Source: Acanthopleuribacter pedis (GTDB taxonomy: Bacteria > Acidobacteriota > Holophagae > Acanthopleuribacterales > Acanthopleuribacteraceae). From it: 64,000 nucleotides of DNA. Of the stretch, positions 45,408 to 52,729 are shown in pieces; position 1 is the first letter of the stretch, and each line of letters begins with the position of its first letter. The stretch covers positions 89,373-153,372 of the forward strand of contig NZ_JAFREP010000028.1 of the NCBI RefSeq assembly GCF_017377855.1. The letters are read 5' to 3'. The notes under the pieces were generated by a model, which saw only the letters and a program-made list of their open reading frames with translations, made no database searches and had not been told where the DNA came from. The position numbers were made by a program, and so were the translations under genes.

Positions 45408-47342
45408 TCATTGCTCCGGTTTTGCTAACATTTCGGCTTCCGCTCGGGCAAAATAGAGATCAAACACATCGTAAAGATCTTCGAAATAGTGCCACTTCCC
45501 GCTCTCATCAACCATGTTAGAATCGCGGCGATCAATATAGTAAGACACAGTCTTGTCATTCACGGTTAGCAAAAACCGGTTCTCCAGGGGAAGGTATATT
45601 AATTCACTTCGAATGGGATCCATCCCAAACCGCGGCGGCCGATGTAGGGAACTAACCAAGCGTCCTCCCATCTGACTTTCAGCGCTAAATACATTGGGGG
45701 TCGCAGCTTTGATCAAGTGTTGAATCCTGGTTTTGCGGTGATTTATCCCGAGCCTTGGGATTAACCGGGCCAACATTATGTCGGCCGGCCGGTATCCGGT
45801 ATCGGCCGCACACCGGTAGAATTCCAATTGGCGTTCGGGGGCGTTGGTTCCCGCCATTTGGGCCAGCCTGAACCAAGCTTGCCCAGACCCCGCCCGGGCG
45901 GCACCGTGGAATAATTCGCGGGCTCGGTCGAGATCCTTGGGAACGACGATACCATTGCGATACAAATAACCAAGGGCCACCTTTTCTCGCAGGCCTTCGG
46001 CCTCCAATAAACCCTTGGCAGCTATTTGGAACCAGTGATTCGCACGTTGTTGATCACGGGCAACTTGTAATCCTGTCGCATAATAAACGCCCAAGTTAAA
46101 CGCGGATATTGGATCGTGTTCAGCTTGTTCCTTCAAGAGGGTTAAGGCTAACGCACGATCTAAATAGGTGCGAACACCAAGCATTGCCTCCAGCTCCGCG
46201 GGTCGGTCGAAATCAGCGGGCAGTCCATCCAGTGCCTCAGGATCGAAATCCACCATAAAGGGGTTCCAGCAGTCGGGTTTCAGTGGAATCCTGCCGTGAT
46301 AAGGGCTTTCAAACACCAACTGGATGCCGATTTTTTCATTGCTGTGGTGCGGGGTTTTTAGGGTTAATTCCGCCTTGCCCTTGAGATCTACTTTGGTAAC
46401 CGCCTCGCCTAACAGCGGCCAGACTTGAGACGCCCCAAATTCGTTGTCGCTTGGCATATCCTTGGGGTCGAATAAGTGCAACGCTAATGAAGAAGGTTGG
46501 TCGCCGGCATTTAAAGCCACGTTGACACCCAGCTCAGAACCATTCCAAAACACATCCCAAAAACGAGGTTGACCGACTTCTGCGAACATCATGCCCTCCA
46601 AACGAAGCATGAACAGGTGCATGTCCAAAGGTGGGGAATATTCCAGTTCTCTATTGTTCATCGCTTCCTTCACTTCGTCGGGATGAGCGCGGACATTACT
46701 AAGGCCGACCAGTCGACCTCCCTCATCAAAGAAGGCACCCCCCAGGTCTGTCGGTCCTGGGAAAGTGCGAGCCTTGAGCTCCGATTCTGTTGGAATCTGT
46801 TTCACCTCGGTGAGATAGGCATATCCGGCGGTTTCAATAAAAGGTCGCGTTTGCCGCATTGGCAAAACATGAAATACCGGGCCTCGGACCTCACGATCCC
46901 AAATTAATTGCACAAGCCAAACGGGTTGATTTTCGACAAAAGGATAGCGATTTGGCATGGTGGCTGGGTTCACGCCCTTAGGCACGGCACTTGGTTTAAC
47001 CAAGGCGTGGGAACTTCCTCGCCACAGAAGGGTGGCAGAATGGGACACGGCACGGTTGGTATGAGGAAAAAAGGTAACTTTGAGCGGCTGGGTTTGGGAA
47101 AAATTGCCACAGACCACAATAGGCCCATGAACTGGATGATCCGCATAAAAACCGGTGATTTTTCGGCCAAATTCCACAATCACCATCGCCCCTGCCTTCT
47201 TCAAGATCTCGTCCGGCCATTGGGGATCCACGATGATTTCGCGAAATTCACTCCCAGGCAACGGCGGGGGCGGCGGGGCGCAACCATGGGTTCCCAAGTT
47301 AATAAAATTCAAGAACAATAAATGAATGACGAACGACCGCAT
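45408..47342 (-). CDS. Lipoprotein with trypsin-like degenerate domain and Sel1 repeats
   Basis: 644 residues. Signal with lipobox (FINLGTHGC) then a Pro run. The first ~230 residues have a trypsin-like look: PIVVCGNFSQ where the catalytic His region should be, and GGAFFDEGGRLVGLSN where GDSGG-PL normally is, so the Ser is absent. This reading is tentative. Residues ~420-560 hold Sel1/TPR-like repeats (AFNLGVYYATGLQVARDQQR, ALGYLYRNGIVVPKDLDRAR). ATG at 47342 has GGAGG six bases upstream. Likely attached to the outer or inner membrane from the periplasmic side; role unknown. Confidence 0.7.
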   Translation of the reverse strand: MRSFVIHLLFLNFINLGTHGCAPPPPPLPGSEFREIIVDPQWPDEILKKAGAMVIVEFGRKITGFYADHPVHGPIVVCGNFSQTQPLKVTFFPHTNRAVSHSATLLWRGSSHALVKPSAVPKGVNPATMPNRYPFVENQPVWLVQLIWDREVRGPVFHVLPMRQTRPFIETAGYAYLTEVKQIPTESELKARTFPGPTDLGGAFFDEGGRLVGLSNVRAHPDEVKEAMNNRELEYSPPLDMHLFMLRLEGMMFAEVGQPRFWDVFWNGSELGVNVALNAGDQPSSLALHLFDPKDMPSDNEFGASQVWPLLGEAVTKVDLKGKAELTLKTPHHSNEKIGIQLVFESPYHGRIPLKPDCWNPFMVDFDPEALDGLPADFDRPAELEAMLGVRTYLDRALALTLLKEQAEHDPISAFNLGVYYATGLQVARDQQRANHWFQIAAKGLLEAEGLREKVALGYLYRNGIVVPKDLDRARELFHGAARAGSGQAWFRLAQMAGTNAPERQLEFYRCAADTGYRPADIMLARLIPRLGINHRKTRIQHLIKAATPNVFSAESQMGGRLVSSLHRPPRFGMDPIRSELIYLPLENRFLLTVNDKTVSYYIDRRDSNMVDESGKWHYFEDLYDVFDLYFARAEAEMLAKPEQ

Positions 47343-47523
47343 ACCCAACCTCCTATTTGTTGACGCTCCTTAAGGGAAGGGAACAACCAATTGAATCGGG
47401 TGACATGCATGGGACCATTAAATCGGAAAAGCGCCTTTCGTGAACCAGGTTTTGATCGAGGCTCTTGAGCAAGAAGTTAGGGGGCGGCCTTTTGCAAGTC
47501 TCTTTGGGCGCATTTCGGCTCTT

Positions 47524-47706
47524 CAGCCTAGGAAGTGCGATTACGCGCGGCGATTTTCGCAAAACCTCTTGGCTGCAAAACCTTATAAAAATGCGCAATG
47601 CACCCGGTGGGCGCGGCCGTGCGCGACACCTATTCGGTCTTTCCAAGCCATATTGCTCCAGATCTTTAGCAAAAATCCCTCAGGCTTTCGAGCCGCTTAG
47701 GTTCAA
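47524..47706 (-). repeat. Dispersed palindromic element, copy 4 (diverged, reverse orientation)
   Basis: The complement of this stretch aligns end to end with the copies at 5304 and 15982 (CCTAGGAAGTGCG, GATTTTCGCAAAACCTCT, GCACCCGGTGGG, GCTCCAGATCTTTAGC, CGCTTAGGTT), with about one difference in six bases. Older than the other copies. Confidence 0.75.
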
Positions 47707-47830
47707 CGTAAGCAGAAACCAAAAAGACGCTAAACCGAATTGCAATCAGTTAGAAGAGGCAAACCATCCGGTCGGGTTGGTTAAGACCGCCTTACCCGAT
47801 TTCGCCGATTGGATGGGTTGGGAATAACAC

Positions 47831-47849
47831 GACTCATGACCCATGAGTC
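47831..47849. promoter_or_regulatory. Inverted repeat GACTCATG-ACC-CATGAGTC
   Basis: Perfect 8-bp arms with three-base spacer, followed at 47858 by a third ACGACTCA-like half site. AP-1-like half sites in bacteria are often regulator operators; which gene it serves (ABC exporter 330 bp on) is unclear. Confidence 0.35.
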
Positions 47850-48179
47850 AGACTAAAACGACTCACCCAATCAATGCGCTAACACTTTCATTTTATGAGA
47901 CCTATTCCAAGAAACTACGGCTTCATCCGGGTCGGGAACCCGTGAGCCCGACCGAAGGTAGGGCGGAAAACGACACCCACATCAATCCGCATCCTCTTAT
48001 CCCCCTGTCCTGAGAAAAAACAAATACCAAGCCAAGCCCATCTTTCCCAACCCCTTACCAAAAACAAAAACCCACACGTCAAACAAACTGACCACAAAGT
48101 CACCAAAAAACTTGACTATCAAGTCATCCCGCATTAAATTCCTAAGCGTGAGATGAAACGATTGCCTATGGAGGGAAAG

Positions 48180-49931
48180 ATGGACGCATTTCGCGCAATG
48201 CTTCACGTGCTTCGAGCACACTTAAGCAACCCTAAACTTTTGATATTTGGTGGCTTACTTATGTTGGTCGAAGCCACCGTATCCCTTTCAGTACCCTTGC
48301 TCACCCGTGATTTTGTCGATATGACCGGTAGTGGCACCTTGCCGACGACAACCATCACCCTGCTCCTTGTCGCCATGTCGGTTGAAGCCGTCGCCGGCGC
48401 CGTCGGCTACTTTATGCTGGGTACCGCCGGACATGGGATTGTCGCCAACATGCGACGCGGTTTGCTCGGCAAACTGGTTCGCCTGCCGGTCGGTTATTTT
48501 GACAAACAACAATCGGGGGCGCTGGCCAGCCGCATGGTCAACGACACCACCACCCTTCACCAGATCGCCACCTATCATATTGTTTCACTGCTGGTTGGCT
48601 TCCTTACCGTGATTGGCGCCGTCGCCATTTTATGGATGCTGGACTGGCGCATGACCCTGCTGTTGTTCAGCGGCGTTTTAGTCGCGGGCCTTCTGCTCGG
48701 CCCGGTCACTTTTGTGATTCAGAAAATCAGCGAAAAAGTCATGAACGAAACCGCGCTGTTCAGCGGCAGACTGACCAACCTGTTCCACGAAATCCGACTG
48801 GTCAAATCACACGGTGCGGAAGAATGGGTCGACCAAGACGGCAATACCTCCATTGAAAAATTACGCCGTCTGGGCGTGAAAGAAACCGCGGTTCAAGCAA
48901 TTTTGGCACCCATGGTCAGCCTCGCGATGATGGGCGCGCTGATTGCGATTCTCGGCTACGGTGGCGCGCGCGTCGGCGCCGGCACCCTGGAAATGGGCAC
49001 CTTGGTCGCCTTCATCCTCTACCTGTTCCATGTCGCCATTCCCATCACCCAATTCAGCGTCTTCTTTAGTGAAATCCAACATGCCTTGGGTGCGTCCAAG
49101 CACCTGGTCGCTATGTTTGAAGAGCAGGAAGAACGCCATTCAGGCGAAACCCAGGTGGACGCCCAAGCCCAACCCCTGGCCGTTGAAAACCTGGACTTCG
49201 CTTATCCCGCCCGAGAAGAAGGCGGCGAACCTACGAAGGTCCTCCACGACATCAACCTGACCATGCAGCCAGGAGAAGTGACCGCCTTGGTTGGCGCCAG
49301 TGGCTCCGGCAAAAGCACCCTGCTTTCGCTGCTGCTCGGCTTCTATGAAACCGAAAAAGGGCGCATCCGTCTCGGCTCGCTCGATCTCGCCGAGGCGCAA
49401 CCAGCGGCCTGGCGACGCCAAACGGCCTACGTCTCCCAAGATGCACCAATGATCTCCGGGTCCATTCGCGACAACTTATTACTGGGTTGCGAGCAGCCCC
49501 ACAGCGATGAGGACCTCTTCCGCGCCCTCAAGGCGGCCAAGCTGGACGGGGTGGTCGCGGAAATGCCGGACGGCCTCAACAGCGACGTCGGCGAACAAGG
49601 CGGCAAATTGTCCGGCGGCCAACGCCAACGCCTCGCCATCGCCCGCGCCATTTTGCGCGATGCGCCGGTCCTCATCCTTGACGAGGCCACCTCGCACCTC
49701 GATACTCAAACAGAATACGAGGTACAAAGCGCGCTGGCCGAGCTCATGAAAACACGGACCACGGTGGTGGTCGCCCACCGCCTCACCACCATCCAAGACG
49801 CGGACCAAATTGTGGTTTTTGATCAGGGCCGGATCGTTGGCAGCGGGTCCCATGAACAACTCAACCAGAGCAACACCGTCTACAGCGAACTGGTGGCCCA
49901 CCAGTTCAAAACGCGCCGCCAAGCGGCTTAA
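48180..49931 (+). CDS. ABC transporter, fused permease and ATPase (LmrA/MsbA type)
   Basis: 583 residues, half transporter, works as homodimer. Six membrane helices in the first ~310 residues; NBD with Walker A GASGSGKST, Q-loop YVSQDAP, signature LSGGQRQRLAIARA, Walker B VLILDEATSHLD and the H-loop VVAHRLT. Family exports lipids, drugs or peptides. ATG at 48180 follows GGAGG (an ATG at 48153 is an alternative). Followed by a strong terminator, so monocistronic; substrate unknown. Confidence 0.92.
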   Translation: MDAFRAMLHVLRAHLSNPKLLIFGGLLMLVEATVSLSVPLLTRDFVDMTGSGTLPTTTITLLLVAMSVEAVAGAVGYFMLGTAGHGIVANMRRGLLGKLVRLPVGYFDKQQSGALASRMVNDTTTLHQIATYHIVSLLVGFLTVIGAVAILWMLDWRMTLLLFSGVLVAGLLLGPVTFVIQKISEKVMNETALFSGRLTNLFHEIRLVKSHGAEEWVDQDGNTSIEKLRRLGVKETAVQAILAPMVSLAMMGALIAILGYGGARVGAGTLEMGTLVAFILYLFHVAIPITQFSVFFSEIQHALGASKHLVAMFEEQEERHSGETQVDAQAQPLAVENLDFAYPAREEGGEPTKVLHDINLTMQPGEVTALVGASGSGKSTLLSLLLGFYETEKGRIRLGSLDLAEAQPAAWRRQTAYVSQDAPMISGSIRDNLLLGCEQPHSDEDLFRALKAAKLDGVVAEMPDGLNSDVGEQGGKLSGGQRQRLAIARAILRDAPVLILDEATSHLDTQTEYEVQSALAELMKTRTTVVVAHRLTTIQDADQIVVFDQGRIVGSGSHEQLNQSNTVYSELVAHQFKTRRQAA

Positions 49932-49951
49932 ATCCAAATTGATCGCAATCG

Positions 49952-49984
49952 AAAAGAGCGCCGCGGGGCGCTCTTTTTTTTTTT
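49952..49984 (+). terminator. Strong rho-independent terminator after ABC gene
   Basis: AAAAGAGCGCC, GCGG loop, GGCGCTCTTTT followed by an unbroken run of T's. 20 bp past the stop codon. Confidence 0.92.
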
Positions 49985-50074
49985 GCTCGATTTCCCCGAA
50001 GATCGGAACGCCGCTTCTCCAGGGACGATTTTGATTTAGGTAACCCACGGGATTTTTTAAGTTTCTAACTTGCT

Positions 50075-50124
50075 CCGGCCTACCGGCCGCGGGATGAGCC
50101 GCGTTCAGCGAGGGCATTTTTTCT
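50075..50124 (+). repeat. Dispersed repeat with GCGTTCAGCG and GGGCATTTTTTC, copy A
   Basis: Shares CCGGCCTA(C/G)CGGCCG and GCCGCGTTCAGCG(A/G)GGGCATTTTTTC with 63952-64000. Internal palindrome CCGGCCTACCGGCCG. Its right end passes into the hairpin at 50114. Confidence 0.7.
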
Positions 50125-50171
50125 CCTCAAAAACCTTCTGATTGCGAAAGGCTTTTGAGGAGAAAAAATGC
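50114..50171. repeat. 58-nt hairpin with 19-bp perfect arms
   Basis: GCATTTTTTCTCCTCAAAA and TTTTGAGGAGAAAAAATGC flank a 20-base loop. The left arm begins the same way as the window edge sequence (GCATTTTTTC), so the copy at 63990 may have the same hairpin beyond the edge. Could act as terminator, small-RNA core or a MITE. Confidence 0.75.
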
Positions 50172-50332
50172 TGTTGGGAGCGCGACAAAGGCGCAGCCGC
50201 GTCGACCGGTTGCGCATCGTTCCATGACCCGAGGGGTTGCGAACCATGCGCCGGCCCCCATTGCTTGCCAAATTTCGTCGCGAGGCTTTGGATTCGCCGT
50301 GAGGACACAGGTTTCAGCCCCCGGGCCAACGC

Positions 50333-50362
50333 AGCGGGGCCGACCTTTCGGCGAAGCAGCGC
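50333..50362 (+). repeat. 30-bp hairpin-bearing dispersed repeat, copy B
   Basis: Complement of 35122-35151 with one mismatch (see that entry). Contains GCCGACCTTTCGGC. Confidence 0.6.
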
Positions 50363-50467
50363 CAAGTCGGAGCTATCCCACCGTTGCTTTGCAACGGTGC
50401 AACCATGTAACCTAATTCATCGCAGCTATTTCCACGCCAAAGCAGCATTTCTGGTGTGCCATGCGGG

Positions 50468-52180
50468 CTAACGCCAGTTGCGGGCCAACCGGAAACCGAT
50501 GGTCTCTTGGCCGGCCGAGGGATAGGCCAAATCCCGCGCCGAAACCCGCACACCGTTTTCCGAGGACAAAAAGCTCCCGCCGCGAATCACGCGTTCGTTG
50601 CCGAAGGCGTCGTTTAAGGGGTTGGCGTCTTTCTGGCGTTTGTAGAATTCAGGCGCGTAAAAATCCTCAACCCACTCGGCAACATTGCCGGCCAAATCGT
50701 AGGTATCACCGTAGCCGCGGTAGTACACAAAACTGCCCACGGGCATCACCGCATCGCTGTCAAAGTTGCAACGGGGCATGTTGTCCTTGTTGGGTGGATC
50801 ACCACCCCACGGGTAAATGTTCCCCAGCTCCGTGCCCCGCGCCGCCTTTTCCCATTCGGCCTCGGTCGGCAAACGGTAACCGTTCGCATCGCGGTCCACC
50901 CGCAAGGGGTATTTCAACGCGCAATCGTCGGCACAATCATTAGGGCCGACGGCGGGAATCGCGGTCCAATCATCATTGAAGGCGTAAACCGGGTCTAAAC
51001 CGTTTTGCGCGGACATCCAGTTGCAGTAGGCAACGGCATCATACCAATTAACCATGGTCACCGGCTGATCCGCCTCGGCATCCTCGGCCATGGTCCGACC
51101 CGCGGCCAAAGCGTGACCACTCAACAGAAAAGCGCGGTAATCGCCGGTGGTTACCTCGTGCTGGGCCAGCACAAAGGAATCGACCGCCACCTCGTGCAGC
51201 GGTTTTTCGTCCTCATTGCACAAGAGATCGTCGGGCGAGCAACCCATTTGAAAGGGGCCGCCGGGAATGTGGGCGAACCCGGCGGGAATCAAAACCTCGG
51301 CGGGTTCGGCGACATCGGCGGCGGCATCGGCAGGGCGATCACTTTGAAAAAGAAACCAAAGCCCGGCAACGGCGACAAACACCATGGCAAGGGCCCCAAA
51401 GGGAAGGGAGCGCGCGCGCGCGGGCAGTTGCGCGGAATCGGTTTTGTTAGAGGCGGGACGAACACGGGCGCCCTTATTCGACTGGAGCAAGCCGACCAAC
51501 TCGGAATCACCCGGCAACTTGGCAAGCGCAACACTTAACGGGGTCTGACCGTCGCCGTCTTCCAGCTTGGGATCGTTGCCGGCGGCGAGCAACGCACCGA
51601 CGGCGTCGCCGTCACATTCCTCAACGGCGAGCATCAAGGCTTGGTGGCCCATCTCATCGACCACGCCAACATCGGCCCCGGCGTCTATTAATAAGTGTAG
51701 GATCTCACCGCGACAAAAACCGGCGGCGAGGTGAAGGGCGGTTTGCCCTTGGTCGTTGGTTTCATTGAGGGGTACTTTTTGCTGAATCAGCCAGGCCGCG
51801 ACCGCTTGGCGACTCCGGCGTACCGCCCACATCAGTGGGGTCCAGCCGGTATGATCGGCCTCGTCAAGGTGCGCGCCGGCCTCGCTCAGCAATTGAACCA
51901 TGGCCAAATCACCGCGTTCAACGGCGAGCAGAATGGGTTTCTTCCCGGTGGGATAAGCTCGATTTACAGGAAAATTAGCATCGAGGTGGCGCTGGACGGC
52001 CTCGCGGTCACCACGGGCGACACAGTCGAAAAAGTCGCGTTGAACTTCGGGGTCGAGCTCGCCGTCCGGGACTTGATTAGGGCGAGGACCGTGGGGTTTT
52101 GGTTTGACCAAGGTGACATATCCTATTCCCGCCAACAGGATAAGAATCCAGGCAAGAACCGTATCGAGATTTTGATTCAT
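50468..52180 (-). CDS. Membrane protein with ankyrin repeats and FGE/SUMF1 domain
   Basis: 570 residues. N-terminal membrane helix (TVLAWILILLAGIGYVTLV), then about five ankyrin repeats (residues ~50-240; GWTPLMWAVRRSRQAVAAWL, GQTALHLAAGFCRGEILHLL), a basic linker, a second helix (FGALAMVFVAVAGLWFLF) and a C-terminal FGE-sulfatase (SUMF1) domain: IPGGPFQMGCSPDD, YRLPTEAEWEKAARGTE, IRGGSFLSSENGVRVSARD. The fold makes formylglycine in sulfatases, but many bacterial members bind carbohydrate or regulate signalling instead. The catalytic Cys pair is not evident. ATG at 52180 lacks a clear ribosome site; GTG at 52225 is the alternative. Confidence 0.8.
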   Translation of the reverse strand: MNQNLDTVLAWILILLAGIGYVTLVKPKPHGPRPNQVPDGELDPEVQRDFFDCVARGDREAVQRHLDANFPVNRAYPTGKKPILLAVERGDLAMVQLLSEAGAHLDEADHTGWTPLMWAVRRSRQAVAAWLIQQKVPLNETNDQGQTALHLAAGFCRGEILHLLIDAGADVGVVDEMGHQALMLAVEECDGDAVGALLAAGNDPKLEDGDGQTPLSVALAKLPGDSELVGLLQSNKGARVRPASNKTDSAQLPARARSLPFGALAMVFVAVAGLWFLFQSDRPADAAADVAEPAEVLIPAGFAHIPGGPFQMGCSPDDLLCNEDEKPLHEVAVDSFVLAQHEVTTGDYRAFLLSGHALAAGRTMAEDAEADQPVTMVNWYDAVAYCNWMSAQNGLDPVYAFNDDWTAIPAVGPNDCADDCALKYPLRVDRDANGYRLPTEAEWEKAARGTELGNIYPWGGDPPNKDNMPRCNFDSDAVMPVGSFVYYRGYGDTYDLAGNVAEWVEDFYAPEFYKRQKDANPLNDAFGNERVIRGGSFLSSENGVRVSARDLAYPSAGQETIGFRLARNWR

Positions 52181-52729
52181 ATGGTAAAAATGCCCCACCG
52201 CAATCAGAGACTGGGCGCTAACCACTTTACACGAAATACAGTTAGCGATGAAGGGAAAAGTGGCAATTCAGCCGGCAGGCAAAAAACCAAAAACGCCGCT
52301 TATTTGCAGTCCCCAGGTTTATTTTTATGGATGCGTGAAGAAACGCGGTTGAACAGGCGCCGCGGCCGCCCCGAAGAAGGCAGCGCATCGCCGCCGCTTG
52401 GCCTCAATCATTCCTCAATCAACCGGCCCGCCGTTTTTTGTGCAATTTTCACAAATTGTGATCCAACCTACCCGATCTTTGCGCGTAGATAATCAGTGTT
52501 CGTTGCGTTTCGACCAACACCGCGATCCAGCCCGGTCACCCGGCAACGCGTCACCCCGCGTTCGCCGATTGCGATGCCGTCAACTTGCCGATCATCGCCG
52601 CGGGCCGGTCGCATTCCGTTCTGGACGGGAAACGGTACCTCCCTCACCGGCCCAGTTTCGATTGATGTTGCCCATACATTCCGGTGACGGCGCCAAACGC
52701 AACGGCTCAAAGAATTAGGAGGACTCTTC
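52181..52729. other. Intergenic region, promoters for flanking genes only
   Basis: Divergent space between ankyrin-FGE (-) and the M16 gene (+). No gene or long repeat seen. AT-rich TTTTTTGTGCAATTTTCACAA at about 52435 has an inverted TTGTG/CACAA pair that may be an operator; weak. Confidence 0.4.

Larger units (their letters stand above)
47343..48179. other. Intergenic region with a reversed dispersed element
   Basis: About 840 bp between the lipoprotein gene (-) and the ABC gene (+). It contains a diverged minus-oriented dispersed element (47524-47706) and the inverted repeat GACTCATG-ACC-CATGAGTC (47831-47849). 48000-48150 is AT-rich promoter-like. No gene recognised. Confidence 0.5.
49985..50467. 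other. Intergenic repeat-rich region
   Basis: Contains, in order: a sequence also present at the right window edge (50075-50124 versus 63952-64000), a 19-bp-arm hairpin (50114-50171), a 30-bp repeat shared with 35122 (50333-50362), and a hairpin CACCGTTGC-TTT-GCAACGGTG (50379-50399). No protein gene. Confidence 0.6.

Noticed and set aside
51411..51424. GCGCGCGCGCGCG run as Z-DNA or phase-variable tract
   Set aside because: It is in frame in the Arg/Ala-rich linker of the ankyrin-FGE protein, short, and dinucleotide slippage is not supported.
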